In this document: positions 36,011 through 48,840 of the stretch, piece after piece
How positions within the stretch are numbered: the first letter of the stretch is position 1
Layout: the number at the start of each line of letters is the position of its first letter
DNA from: Trichobilharzia szidati
Taxonomy: Eukaryota; Platyhelminthes; Trematoda; Strigeidida; Schistosomatidae
Assembly: GCA_944472155.2 (NCBI GenBank)
Contig: OX235273.1
Coordinates: forward strand, 32,523,204-32,587,203
Direction of reading: 5' to 3'
Length of the DNA stretch: 64,000 bases
Notes under the pieces: generated by a model
Told to the model about the DNA's origin: nothing
Seen by the model: only the letters and a program-made list of their open reading frames with translations
Database searches by the model: none
Made by a program: the position numbers and the translations under genes

Positions 36011-37201
36011 AACAAATTAGCTATGTAACAGAAAATGGACATGTTTTACTACTGATGTTACTATGAGGATTTCAAAAGTTCACTGATTATTTTATGCATT
36101 TCTACTTCTTCAAAAGACATTTCAACAGTTTTTGGTGATGTGTGAATGTCAGTAAACTAATTATAAGCGTAACAGTCACGAGTAGTAAATTGATTCATGC
36201 AAAAAATACGCTGGAGTTCGATTTTTCGTTCATATTTCAAAAAAATTTAAATTCAGTCAGCATTAACCAAAAATCCAGGAATAATGTACTTGAAGCAGCT
36301 TACATCTCTCAGGATACATAAGATTCTATCCTATGGGCCTGATCATAACAAAGTCGTTTCTAACAGGATAGTGAATTCTTCCATCAACAGCTGTCTTCAC
36401 TAGCTCCATACTAAAGATCCAATGTCCGACCAGAAAGAACAATCAACAAGTAAATCTGAGGACGAACTAACCAAGAACTCAGGAAAAGAGGAAAGCAGAT
36501 AAGACAGGACAGTTCAAGTGAAAATAGAAATGACAGAGGTGATGAAGGTAATCAACCAACCAACCAACAACAACAGGCACCAATCACTGTCGAAGACAGA
36601 AATTTCAAGGAGTTCATTTAGTTAGTCAGTTAGTTATTAGTCAGAACCGTTCCAGCTACATGCAGCGGAACGGATAAGGATGTCAAAACCAGCCAGAACC
36701 GGAAGTGCGAAACAGGCCTTGACCACTACGGAATCAGTTTGAAAATCTGACCCACTCCGGAGCATGAAACACAAAATTCGGATGTTGAACATTAGTTTTC
36801 AGACAATCACTCCGTATGGGTCAGAAACATGGCCAGCACATCACGAAAAGCATTTTATACAGGCTGAAGTCAGACTACCATCAACAGTTGTCTTCTCTGG
36901 ATTCAAACTAGAGACCGAATAGTAAATTATTCCTGTATTTTTGGTTAAAGCTGACTGGTTTCAAGTATTTTTAAATATCAACGAAAATATCGAACTTCAG
37001 CGTATTTTTTGCATGAACCTATTTACTACTCGTAACTGTTAGACTTTAAGTAGTTTACTGACTTTTACACAACACCAAAAAACTGTTGACATATCTTCTG
37101 AAGATGTAGAAATGCATAAAACAGTCAATGAACTTTTGACATTCGCATAGTAACGTCAGTAGTAAAACATGTACATTTTCTGTTACATAGCTAAATTGTA
37201 A
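36011..37201. repeat. Foldback element with 280-bp inverted arms
   Basis: 36011-36290 matches the reverse complement of 36921-37201 along its whole length at roughly 85 percent by eye. Shared landmarks are TAGCTATGTAACAGAAAATG at the outer end, GCAAAAAATACGCTG in the middle and AACCAAAAAT.CAGGAATAAT at the inner end. The 630-base spacer holds an RTE fragment. The arms end cleanly on both sides, as in a DNA transposon with long terminal inverted repeats, but no transposase is present. Confidence 0.8.
36440..36915 (+). mobile_element. RTE (SR2-like) fragment inside the foldback element
   Basis: Carries the EVMKVINQPTNNN-type stretch with its CAA run (36530-36580), APITVEDRNFKE (about 36575-36615), and the degraded RIFN...YGSETW block (about 36770-36835, reading GSETWPAHHEK). 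These follow the order of the RTE C-terminal RT region at 60130-60260 and 11020-11340. Multiple frame breaks. Confidence 0.65.
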
Positions 37202-39329
37202 TTGTGCAATAAACAAATGCGTGCAATAATACTGATGTTTCATGGTTTTGCAAAGATGCACGAAGTCGGTATCCCACTCCACCTAATTTCAGATAAGTCG
37301 GGTCCTTCTTATTATTCAGTTGGAAAACAGTTGGCTGATGCTCATCAACCTGTACGGAAAGACGTATGCGTGCATTGACTTCATCGATAGCACACAAGAT
37401 ATGAGCGCTGCTAACAAAAGTATGAAGTCACTATTCACTGCATCACGCTTCACTAACGTTCAAAGTATGGGAAATATATGTTTCATATGGGAGTGTGTAA
37501 ATGGAAACCAGTTAAACTTTGGAATACCAAAGCGTATTTGAAAGGACTATTGAACAGATGTACTCATCAAGTATAATTCAATTTCAATGACACCAAAAGA
37601 AACCTCGGTATTGATCCATTAAAGTCCGATATTCATAAATTTCAACTGCATACAAGTTACACGGACGACACATTGTGATTTGGAAAAATCATTGTAGCCT
37701 ATGCCAGATGTTACGGTTAGTTAATAGCCTTGGGCTGACAACTTTCAAGTACACAGCAGCTGTGTACAATGGCTGAGTGTCTGCTGGACATAAAGAAATT
37801 TAGTCTGATTCCTTCCCACACAATCTGAAGTATCTTTTACCCTGACGCCATAGATGAGGAAGTACACCGTGTGCAATAAATCTCCATTCAGGCTGGATAC
37901 CCACTGAGATTCACTGACAAGAAAGTCAAACGACAGTCCCGGAGATATGAGACATTACTTCTTCCAATAAAGAAACTTTAAGTGGGCCTTGATTTCAAGT
38001 GAGACTTAATCTGCTCTATTCTGGGCAGGAGGATTTCATCATCTTTGATGAAAACATACTTCATGGAAACAATATGAGGGTTCAGACGTTTCTACTATTA
38101 TTCAGCAGTAAACCTCTCGTTTCCTATCAAGTAGACTTTTCGTTGTCTCTTTGATTTCAAACTCTTTACCAGTCTGTTTATTCTTTACAACTCTTACCTA
38201 ATATCACACTTGTCTGTATTTCTAAGTGCATCCTGATAACAACTTATGCATTGAACTACGCATCTTATGCAAGTGTGAAACTCTTATTCAACTCCACCTA
38301 AGCGTTGAATAATGCCAGCAACTATGAGTACGATGACTTATGAATTTTGTTACTTTCCTCTTTCGTGGAAGCTTCTACATAAATGTGAATGTACCACTAA
38401 AGAAACTAGATTCGCCACAAAGAGCCTCTCTGATGAAATACTTGTTTTGTTGTTCTCATTATCATTATTCATATTACCATTACTGTGTATATTTATTGAA
38501 CTTCGTGGACAATGCTATTTGAGGTTTTCCTATTAGTAAGAAGTCTGTCATCTTCTGAACTACTCATAAGTAAGTAAACGACATCCCAGAAAATTTCATA
38601 TATATTATATTTCCTATATCTCATGTTACCGTAATGAAGTGTATTGTTCTGGTCGCAGACAGTTGAAAAGGATCAACGAAGTGATACAGTTGACATATTA
38701 TTTACACACTTTTACTAGCAGTATTCGCCTCAATAATGGAAAGATCACCGGTATTATGCAAATCTGAAACAAATTGTCACAATTACCTTATTAAGATTCA
38801 TTACTTGCGAATTACTAAGTAATTACGCGACATATTTATAACCCATTTCCTTGCATGAATATTAGTTTTAAATAAAAAAGGACTTTGGAAATAACCAATA
38901 AGCGTACTTATTCTCTTTATTGTCAAGTTCCGAAAGTGTTAACATTACAGAATAAACATCACTATCTGTGCAGTGTACCTGAGTAACTTACAGCACGAGT
39001 CAAGATAGCCAGATTCTAAGGACAAATTACTGTCTAACCTCCAGTGTAAAACCTTTCATAGTGGTTTAACTTCAATGACTATTGATCTTGTTCAACACCG
39101 TTTACAAAAACACAAATTTTCAGTTGTCCTTAAAGCTCATGCATGAAGCAGTGATGTTACCTGTCAGTATGCACCTATTGAATGGGTGTCGACTGCTTAC
39201 TGCTTTTCAAATATCTGCACCTTTATGATCCTACACTGAAAGTGTTCAATTCTGTACTGTGAATCGTGTGTTTGTGAATTTCTAGTGATTGAGGAAACAG
39301 TGAAATCACGAAGTATTCACAAAATATGG
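37202..39329. other. No gene recognised
   Basis: Short frames only (for example 37320-37541 on plus, 73 codons), without a recognisable domain or splice pattern. Confidence 0.45.
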
Positions 39330-39770
39330 AAAGGAAGTTTCAATCTCGATCTATCACTGAAATCAGGAAAATCATTGGAGATAGTAGGCAGACAGCCAGC
39401 CCTGACATACTCCCGTTTTCACTTCTAAAGATTCTGTGAGTTTCTCGTTGTGAATTACTTGGCATGAAGCGTTGTCGCACAACTGTCGGATGAGGTGTAT
39501 ACTTGTCAGCAGCACCCTCTAGTAGCGAAGTAGTTTCTAAATCACCTCTCGATAGACGCTGTCGGTGACTTTTTCAAAGTCAATGAAGTTGAGATAGTTA
39601 GGTGACGGTTATTCCAAGCTCTGTTCAATGATGATCCGTAGTGTTGCGACTTAATCGATGCATGACCTGAGCGTGTTTGATTCTCTCGAGGATGATGTCT
39701 GTGTACGCCAATGAATGTCAACGCTGGTGAACACTGAGTAGTTTCCTTATTCAAAATAGTCTCCATTGGC
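39330..39770 (-). mobile_element. RTE (SR2-like) fragment, RT motifs A and B
   Basis: On the minus strand, in shifting frames: TLRIIIEQSLEW-like text (about 39650), YLNFIDFEKVTDSVYREV (39600-39545; the motif A Asp pair is altered, compare FIDFEKAFVSVDREV at 59730), then ASCQVIHNEKLTESLEVKTGV (39470-39405) and a degraded QGCLLSP. Dead fragment of the same family as 59276-60260. The 74-codon minus frame at 39542-39766 is only a shadow of it. Confidence 0.75.
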
Positions 39771-40429
39771 GGGAGACTGGAAGGCTGTCATTGTCTAATC
39801 GTGTACTGTTTGGCAGAACATGGAAGCAACGCGATCAGAAGTATTGTGGTAAATTATATTAACGTTCATTTACAGACTTTGGCTTTGATTGATCATTGTA
39901 AATCTGTTTCGTTATCGCTTGTAGAATAAATGATCGTATTGACAAACTTTTCTTACTGATGTCCTGCGTTGGTTACATTGCATAATTCTCTGCGTATTAG
40001 GCGTAGACTTCTGAGACCATCGACAGGTCCAGGATTTCTGCGACCTGGACATTTTATACCAAAAGTAAAACGAAACAGCTGTCCAACAACCCGTAGTTTC
40101 CAGCGGTTTCTTAACTTATGTCACCCCTTCATTTCACATCAGACAACTTGGTCAGTTGACAGGAAACTCCAAACTTAATAAATGATGTTCAGGAATATCA
40201 GTTAGATAGCTTCTACTCAGTGAATTTAAGTTTTAACAAAAATCACTATATGCATACCATGGCAAGGCACTAAGTGATAAAAACAGAAAACTGATCAGGA
40301 TACGGAGTAACTTACTAAATGATTAAAAATGTGATGAGTTTACCTCGAATCACAGAAATAGGAGACTACGGTGGTGAGGTTAAAGTTAAAGATTGCGTAA
40401 CCAGATGAGAGAGTTAGTAATGACATCCA
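39771..40429. other. No gene recognised
   Basis: Short frames only. Nothing identifiable. Confidence 0.4.
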
Positions 40430-40740
40430 GTAACCAGGGCGAAGAAAAACTGAGAACTTCTTCTTCCTGAACACACAGACCGGGTTTTACGCATTTGTAG
40501 CAGTTGCTTCAGCAAACATTAGGAGAACTACTTAGGCAACTGATAATTTTGAAGGTATTCGTGATTTCCACCTCATGTCCCGTATCAATAAGATGCCTGG
40601 TGATGATAATATGCTAAGTGTTTCTTCCCCTGAGACGTAGGATTTGTGGAGCATGTTCAGAAAATCGAAGGTGTGCCCTTTTTTCTGTTCTCCTAATTTA
40701 ACTGTTACTACAGAAATATCCAAATTTATAGACATGGTTA
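40430..40740 (-). mobile_element. Penelope-like element fragment, C-terminal end of GIY-YIG domain
   Basis: The minus strand, in one frame, reads RAHLRFSEHAPQIL (about 40680-40640), then ITRHLIDTGHEVEITNTFKI (about 40600-40545), then KPGLCVQEE...LSFSSPW (about 40495-40440). The PLE at 48603-48833 gives the parallel SIAKHIMETGHKIDV and LCVQKQFVITLNLPW. Two or more stops interrupt it. Confidence 0.75.
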
Positions 40741-42473
40741 GAATCGCAGTGAGAAGCTAACTTTGACTGCACCATTAAGGAGCATGCCTGACAAATGGAA
40801 GCGTGCTTACCTGCATGAAAGGCTTCGGCTAGATAGGTATGCATTCTGGCTTTGACTATACCAGCAATATAATCACCTTTGAAATGAAGTTAAGCAGTTT
40901 GTTTAGCGTTTGATTCCAAACATCTTCACTGACGGTTAATGTATTTTTGAGGATAATCGTTGTCTCTCAGCATACTTATGAAATTCTTTTTCTACAGACA
41001 CATGGATATGAATCATTTTGACAGCAGACAATCAGCATCCAGCAGAATTTAAACTTGTGCTACTTATTATTAGTAAAGCAGGATGAAAATCAAGATGAAC
41101 AAACATAAATAACAATTTTATATCATTTTGTTGACGAAAGAATTCAGAGGGATATCACGGTCCGTTTCTCATGAAATCCGTGTATAAATGAGATAATGCT
41201 GAGTTGAAATAACATCGACAACAAATCAGCAGAGTGGTGTTAACTGTAAAACTTAAATGAATAGATGGTCAGGTCATCTTTCCGATTAATAATACTGTAG
41301 TATCTTAATTTCACAAGAGATGAATACAGTTATACATTCCCACCAGATAAGTTTGATTAAGATGGAAATTAATAAATATCATTGTACTGCAACGTCACAA
41401 TTCTAGTGACCAAGGCATCTAGTTTATGGTATCTAGCTGTTTCAAGCAGCATAGCTAGTTTCCATGTATAAACGTGATTGCTTGATTTGTATTGTCAATT
41501 ATAAAAGTTATTTTCGACCACTATTTATGTTTTGTCAGACGAATATGGACTGAAATAGATTGCTCAGTTTTAGTATAGCCTGGAAACTTGCGAATCTATT
41601 CAGAAACAATAACCATGAATAAGTTGATTTGAAACGACCTTCTATAAATAAGTCCTCAGATTAAGTGAATGCAAAAGTCTATTTCACGTTCAAGACTATT
41701 AAACATATTATTATGTTCCACTAAAGCAATCAATATATAAACTTGTCGTCCAAATAAATAATTATGAGAAGTGTCATCAGTGAAGCATGCGATATTACTA
41801 TTTTGTCAGAAAAAACTAAAACATTATTCGTTTCCAGACAGTAGAAGTCACGAAATTCTTGGAATAACTTGAGCGCCGAGTGAGATTGATTCCTTATAAA
41901 ATATTTAAATTAAACCCAGGACGTTTAAGAAAAATGAAAACAACATTTTTTTGAACGTTTCGATGTGTTAACCACAGCTTTGTTGTGCACCTTTAACCTT
42001 TGAATTTTTGTTTTAACGCATGCACCCCATGTTTTGACGCCACACCATCTTTTGCTTCTCTACATGACTGTACACAGGTGGATAGTCTTCTTGTTGTGCT
42101 ATCATTCAGCGCTCTGTTCGAGCTAACTTCGCAGTCGAGCCGTTAGATAAGTTGTATAACATGTGGATTTATAAAAATTGATATTTTATTTGTGCAAAAT
42201 ACAACTCCCTATAATGCACACTTCCAGGCCCAAGCCTTTTTACTTAGTTTTTAGTTAGTCGATACTTAGACGCTAGGTAGAGTACTGATAAGGTTATTAA
42301 GCAAAGAAGTATTTAGCAAGTGCAGTTATTTGAAGTCTATCCTAAGTATAAACCAACAGTGACAGCTTCTTCGGCAGAATTATTCGGATTTTATTCATCA
42401 TCAAATTACATAGTCAAAAATGTTTACACAAATTGAAGTCAGTCTATTTGAAGCTCACTTGTCCACAAACATA
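40741..42473. other. No gene recognised
   Basis: AT-rich, with only short frames, up to the tail of the minus-strand CR1-like element. Confidence 0.45.
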
Positions 42474-45400
42474 TAATAATAATAATCACTTTATTCCACA
42501 ACAATAACAATTTACAGCATGGAATTTTCAGCGTTTCATTTTACATATTGCATTGGTTTAGCTCTTTTTATAATTATATAAATGTATGAAATGTTAAAAA
42601 TATTGATAATTAATAGGAAAAAATAAAATCCCCAACAACATCACACCATTTCTAGGTCATAGTGAGATAATTAATAAATAATACAACAAATCACGCATGC
42701 AATATTATGCATCATTACATTTTATAGTTTAGTTAATGATTTAAAAGTTGTAAAAGTTCTTTTCTGATATTCGTCTCTTCACACAATGCTCGTGCCAAAT
42801 ATATTACGGTTGAATTTTTATATTTTGTAGTACGAGCATAAATGTTTATGAAATTTCTTCTGGTCTTACCCGAAGAGATACAAGGAAACAAATGTGAATA
42901 AAGAGGATGTTCACTATCAGACAAGATAACTTTAGCTAAGTGTTTACAAGAATTCATTTGCCTATTGACAACAGTGTCGGTTAGTTGAGTCAAAGGGATA
43001 GCACTGACCCTACTTACAGCCTTCAATGTTCTTCGTAGTATTATATGGTCTTTCTTGAGTAGCCCAGGGAAGAATAATGGAGAACAATAAAGAATGATGG
43101 GCAAAACACATGAATCAATAAATTGTATGAGAAGAGATTGGGTTATACCTGAGTGCCTCAACTTCTTTATGTAATAAGTCAGACGGAAAACTTTCTTAGA
43201 AACTATAAGAATATGAGACGACCAGCAAAGGTTTGAAGAGAAACTAATGCCAAGATAAGAAACACTTGACTTACTCTCTATCATGTTACCATCAATATTA
43301 CAACAATCATGAGATTGGATCAATCCACGCATGTCTTTTTCACTTCTCAAGCTGAAATCAACAGTATTGCATTTAGTTGGATTTAGTTTAAGACCATTTG
43401 AGCCAGACCAATCCTTAACTTCAGCTAAGAAGCCATTCATATGGGAACAATCCGATGTGGAAACTACAAGGACAGAAACGGTCAGATCATCAGCATACTT
43501 AATGAAGTTAACTTTGGGTGAGTTCGGAAGGTCATGCAAAAAGAAAGAGAAAAGAAATGGAGAAAGTATTGCACCTTGAGGCACACCACTTTCAGTTAGC
43601 TGAGAATTGGAGCGCTTTCCAGCCAAAACAGTATTCTGTTTCCTATCCTTAAAATAAGAAGACAGCCATCTAGTTGCCCAGGTCTTTGTCTGTGCTGAAA
43701 TCATCTTTCCTAATAAAAGTGTCCTAGGAACAGAGTCGAAAGCTGCAGTATAGTCTAAAAAAGCTGTTCAAACGAACTTAGCACCCTCATCAAGGCAGGA
43801 AACAATACTGTGGTGTAGTACAACGGCTGCATCTAATGTACTTCTTCCACACTTGTAAGCAAACTGCTTAGGGTCACTAAAAGCTTTTAAAGAAGGTTTA
43901 AGAATGTTCAAAAGAAGTTTCTCCATAGTTTTCAAAAAAGGAGATGTTATAGTGACCGGTCTAAACTTTATACCTGCTCCAGAAGATGATTTCTGTACAG
44001 GTACAACCTTGATTTCTTTCCGGTCAGCAGATACCGTTTCCTTGTTGAATGATGCATTAAAGATTTGAGTGAGAGGATGACACAAGATGTCTGCACACTT
44101 TTGAAGAAGAATGCCTGGTACACCATCTGGACCAAGGCTGTGTGTTGGATTTAAAGATTTCAAACATAATAGTACATCCTCTTCTTTAAAACCCGGAAAA
44201 TGACCATTATCTTGACTAGGTACATCAGGTACAGGCATATTAATTTGTTTCATGATAAATGATTTGTTTAAAGCATTAACATCAGAATAAGCATCAACAG
44301 ACATTTGTTTTTTACTTGTAAGTTTATTGAAAAGTTTCCAAATGTTTGAAGGATTTTTACATGATAAAAATTTTTCATTATATAGTCTGTTCAACCTTTC
44401 TATTTCAATTTTTATAAGGGTGTTTATTTTACGGACGCCAGTATTATCACAATTCTTATACAAGTTCTCTTTTTGTCTTCTAAGTTTTTTTCAGCTGCAA
44501 AGAAGAGATTCTGTCAAATCTCGAAAACAGTGTTTCATATGGACAGCAAATATCCAAACAAAACTTCAAATAATCGATTATATTAGAGACATTAGCATCC
44601 AACTTATCGTCAGTAAATAGTTCCCAGTTGGTGTCATACAACATGCTAGAATGTTGTCATGGGAATATGAACGTTCATGTATCTTCTTTGTTAAATGACT
44701 AAACAATTTTTGTTGTAACTTGCCGTACACTTTCGGTAAAATACGAATAATGCAGTGGTCAGAGTTTAGCAAAGGAGCTCTCCTTCGGGTTTCATATACA
44801 TCACGGTCGTTTATGAAAACCAGGTCTAGTGATTTGTCCAGACGTGTATTAAACTTGACTAGATTCTCATGACCAAGTGAAGTAAGAAAGCTGTGATCAC
44901 ATGAATTAAAATCACCACAGACTATAGACAACGAGTTTCCGAATGCAGGAGCAGCGAATTCAGTAAATTCATCTGCAAACGTAACCATATTTGAAAGGCT
45001 ACAATTGGGTGTTATGTAAATAATTTTTATGTATATATAAGAATATTTACTTAAGTGTTTTGGGCGACACCTGACGGTTATGCAGTCTATATTGTCATTA
45101 GAATAATTGAAGCAAACGTGATTTGATGTAGACCAACTTGTGTTTATGAAAGTGGCTACCCCTCCTCCACATTTTTTCTTAGAACTTTTTCTATCTTGGC
45201 GAAAAACGTTTTACCCATTTATTGAAACTAGATTATCATCATGATGCTGGTGCAGCCAAGTCTCTTGTATTGCTAAAACGCCAGCATTTCGATCAACATT
45301 AGAATACATTAGGGATTGAAGATAATCCATTTTGTTGGACAGGGATCTACAATTAGTGCTAACGAGTTCAGGAACAGTCATTTGATTAATTTGTGTACGT

Positions 45401-45640
45401 TTCAGTGCACGCTGCCATCCACAGTGATGCTTTTTTCTCAATTTTTGTGGATGACACAACGCAGTAGGTTGTAATGATTTTAAAAATGCGCGATTATAAA
45501 TAATACGATTAGGACACATTATTGATAAATTAAAACAAAATTAAAAGAGCAAACCAAAGCAATTTTGCAAAATGTTGTAAGGTGAAATTTTCGGTAGCCC
45601 TATGTTCAAGCAGGCCGCCAGATTGAATGTAAGCAGCCAT
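42474..45640 (-). mobile_element. CR1/L2-group non-LTR retrotransposon on minus strand, near full length
   Basis: The (ATT)n tail, seen as ATAATAATAATAATCACTTT at 42474-42493, marks the 3' end, and the ORF2 start is at 45519. It is a distinct member of the same clade as the 13687-16986 element, with about two-thirds of residues alike by eye. The 5' end is set at about 45640, where the 5' UTR resemblance fades. Confidence 0.85.
42733..45519 (-). pseudogene. CR1-like ORF2: APE endonuclease plus reverse transcriptase, lightly damaged
   Basis: Start MCPNRIIYNRAF at 45519. Endonuclease blocks: STNCRSLSNK, AIQETWLHQ, VCGDFNSCDHSF (about 44930) and LNSDHCIIR. RT blocks: KEIKVVPVQK, motif A FLDYTAAFDSV (about 43755), motif B GVPQGAILSP (about 43590) and motif C KYADDLTVS (about 43495), all catalytic Asp present. 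It ends at 42733 in LLQLLNH. Damage is light. There is an in-frame TAA at 45211-45213 after SING and a TGA at 43768-43770 after GAKFV. Two opposite frameshifts near 44640 and 44490 cancel, the second being one extra A in an A-run, and the text returns to frame. Confidence 0.85.
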
Positions 45641-45829
45641 CATATATTTGTAATGACCAATTTCAAATTCCTAATGTGAATATTTTTTGTATAAGTGTAT
45701 CTTATTTGTCATTTGGAAAACACGTCAATTCACATGTGATAAACATGATAATGCATGTTTCAAAGGTCATGGAGGTTCACAGAGGTTTTGCTGCTTTCTC
45801 ATCTGTCTTGCTTTATTAGAGTTTGCCAT

Positions 45830-46950
45830 ATAGGTGATAAGTCTATCATTTTTTTCCTATTCACTGAATTTGATGTGGTTAAAATGTGTAAAGCTTCAGA
45901 GGTCAACCTTTATTTATATGAATGAAATTCTCTTTGAAAAATTTCGACATTGTGGAAATCAATCTTATGTCCACTGTCTATTGCATGCATTGTTCTGGCA
46001 GATCTCCCCTCTGTACTTTTTAATTTTATTTCACTTCTAGGTGAACGTTTCGTGCATAGTCTGTTTTCATTCGCTGTGACCTCCACCTGTCTGCTGCTCT
46101 ACTATACATAGCAAGCTTAACATTCTGAACACTTTGTCTTATAGACACAATTACTTTGTGGAATTTTTGGAACCATATCCTTGACATTCACCAAAGCTTT
46201 CTCTAGAAAATTAGAGGTCTTGAGACAGACTTTAACATTATATGAAGCAAATTGTCTTTGAAATTGTTCAGCTGTGTCCTTTCGATATGAAATGGCTATC
46301 GTCGATTGCTAAGATTTTTCAATTTTTTGTTTTCCCTTATGCTCCTTTTTATTGATGATATTATCTAGTAGCTTTTCGGGATAACCATTTCAAATCAAAA
46401 TTTGTTTTATATTGGATATCTCGTTCTCCATATCATCATTATCTGTGATAATGTTTATAGCTCTGATAACAAGATTTAAAGCTACTGAAACTTTCATTCC
46501 TAATGGATGATCTCATTGGAAATTGAAATAATTCTTGGAATGTGTTGGTATTCTGTTGATTGTAAACTTTAGTTTCTCGTCAGTTTGTCTTTTAACAAGA
46601 CAGTCAAGAAAGTTTAGAGTTCCCTCAGCCAATACTTCTTCATTAGTAAGCTCTATTTATTCTCAGATAAAGTTAATCTCTGTTCGAAATTTTTCTTTCT
46701 CAGCTTTCTTTATGATAACAAATGTGTCATCTACATATCTGTACAATATTCTAGAATGAAAACTAAAACTTGTTACTGCTTTTCTTTCTAGAGCTTTCAT
46801 AAACATATTTGCTATAATTGGAGATGCTGGTGAACTCATTCTAACTCCATTTGTTTGACAGGATAGTTTGTCTCTAAAAGTAAAATATGTACATTCTATG
46901 AAATTTTAAGGCATTCTATCAATTATTCTAATGACAATGAAGATAATAAT
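45830..46950 (-). mobile_element. Penelope-like element, RT plus GIY-YIG, degenerate
   Basis: Minus-strand text in order: FTFRDKLSCQTNGVRMSSPASPIIANMFM (46895-46810, motif B), ILYRYVDDTFVII (about 46750-46710, catalytic YVDD intact), LNFLDCLVKRQTDEKL, NRIPTHSKNYFNF (VYRKPTHS in the family), then NCVYKTKCSEC (about 46155-46125, start of GIY-YIG) and MHAIDSGHKIDF (45990-45955). Several stops, including two within the region after YVDD. The 5' half of the RT is missing beyond 46950. Confidence 0.8.
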
Positions 46951-47399
46951 AAGAAGAATATAAAGAGAATGTACGGTTTGCAATAATACGAATGATGGAG
47001 AAAAGAAATCAGTTTAATTGACTCGGAGCTTTTTACCTGGAAGAACCAATATCCATCAGTGATCCAATGGCAAATTGATATAGAATATTTTTTAATTTAA
47101 ATGTCGACTTTCTCGTCGATTGATTGGGCCGAAGTGCTTGGTCACAGGTAGATATGTCGGCTTCTTGTGCAAATGCATCGGCGATGTCTGGGCATTTAAT
47201 AAGAATTGAATTGGTGTTTTGAGACAAGCATTGGAATCCAGGATGCGCATTTCGACATATTTGAAACTTATACGCTATATGATCGGTTAGGGAAAAGATT
47301 ATCTATTATGGTTATCTTCCCAATAGAATTCATCTCCGCTATCTGTAAAGTTCAGGCTAATATTCTGAAATGTTTGAGGAAGCATTTGACACACGTGGT
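46951..47399. other. Unrecognised; one short repeat trace
   Basis: The short stretch GGAATCCAGGATGCGCATTTCG (47230-47251) recalls the end of the foldback repeat at 1204. No gene seen. Confidence 0.3.
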
Positions 47400-47567
47400 T
47401 TGGTAGACGATTATATATGGAAAAGGATGTCAGAATTCGTAATGCAAAGCAACTTCATTTTCGCTTCTATTATCTGCTTGTTTATTTCGCAGTATATGAA
47501 ATCAAATGATTCTACTAGGGATTATTCCCTCAAATTTCTCCGGAATGCAGTGAGACATCCGCCCCCG
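47400..47567 (+). repeat. Direct repeat module, copy 1
   Basis: Nearly identical to 52150-52310, from TATGGAAAAGG through CTCCGGAATGCAGTGAGACATCC. No coding role evident. Confidence 0.85.
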
Positions 47568-47893
47568 TCCGGATCTTTATGAGTACATCCAATCGGTTCA
47601 GCAAAGCAAAAACCATTCAACTTTCCTGCTAAATAAAAACAGAAAAACATCTGAGATACGCACGCCTAATGCAAACATGTTTTGACAACTCCAAACAAAA
47701 TGCTTCCTGCGATAAACAACATGACGAAACATAAGCTGAAGTAAACAACATCAACTGTTGAGAAAACAAAAACAAATAAATCAGTCAGAACTCACAACGA
47801 TGTAAAGTCAATTGCTTAGGTGCGTGGATTTGAAATTATTCTATTAATAGCAACATATTCATTGAGAAAATGAGTGATGGAGTGAAACCTAGG
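47568..47893 (+). repeat. Composite of two repeat fragments
   Basis: 47568-47625 matches 60838-60895 (CCGGATCTTT.TGAGTA.ATCC..CGGTTCAGC). 47630-47893 matches 56645-56908 of the right inverted-repeat arm in the same orientation (from AAAACAGAAAAACATCTGAG to GAGTGATGGAGTGAAA), nearly base for base. Confidence 0.85.
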
Positions 47894-47944
47894 TATAATT
47901 TGATATTGTTATCATCAGTGATAAGTCATGTTCTTCTACCTCAA

Positions 47945-48840
47945 TTTTAAATCGAATGAATGAAGTCCAGAATAGCATATCACTTACATCTGTAGAAGAG
48001 TAAGATAACTGTTTATCTTTCCTAGATATATTTCTTAGTCGACGGCTTGATGGGTCAGTAAAAGGATCTATTTATAGAAAACCTAACTGGACAGGACAGT
48101 ATCTTAATTACCACAGTTTCTGCCCTGTTCGGTACAAAAGAGCCTCAGTAAGGTGCCTCTTCAGTAGAATCCAACGAATATGCACTGAGGACACACTTGA
48201 TGCGGTAGAAAGAAAGTTGACACAAACTCTGGTTGATAACAATTATCCAGACAAGTTCATTAGGAGATACAAAGTAGTCAGAACACGAACACCCACTCTC
48301 CAACTCGCCCCTAAGAAAGACGTGTACATCAAGCTACCCTATATGGGGCATCAAAGCAGCTTGATAACTAGACAAAAACTGAACGCTGCTGTCAAAAAGA
48401 ATTTTATGCAGTCAATATCATAATAATAGAGAATGTAAAGCCAATATATCTATCTAAGCCCTTAGAACATGCGAAAAATGACGCCACATCCCACTGTAAT
48501 CACCAATTTGAATGTACGCGTGGACACACATACATAGGGAGGACTCATCGATCTCTGCAAGTAAGGGCTTCAGAGCATATTCCTAAATGGCTCCAGAAAC
48601 AAATGGAATCTTCAGAACCTATTAACGGTGAGAACAGGAGACCTAGCTCTTCTATTGCGAAACATATTATGGAGACAGGACATAAAATTGACGTTAGCAG
48701 ATCTTTTAAACCTATCTATAAAACGTGTTTAAGGCGTATCCTAAAGTTTGTGGAATCCCTAGCAATTAGAAAGTTTCAGCCACCTTTATGCGTTCAAAAA
48801 CAATTCGTCATCACATTAAACCTTCCTTGGTAAATTTTGT
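47945..48840 (+). mobile_element. Penelope-like element, 3' half of RT plus GIY-YIG
   Basis: Text in order: LSFLDIFLSRRLDGSVKGSIYRKPNWTGQYLNYHSF (48010-48120), a YPDKFIRRYK block (48245-48275), KLPYMGHQSS (48325-48365), then the nuclease CNHQFECTRGHTYIGRTHRSL and VRASEHIPKWL (48495-48597). It continues in one open frame through SIAKHIMETGHKIDV to LCVQKQFVITLNLPW and a stop at 48833. The GIY-YIG half is therefore intact to its natural C terminus. The RT core is missing upstream. It is oriented divergently from the PLE at 45830-46950. Confidence 0.85.

Noticed and set aside
39542..39766. 74-codon minus-strand frame as a gene
   Set aside because: It is an out-of-frame reading of a decayed RTE reverse transcriptase fragment.
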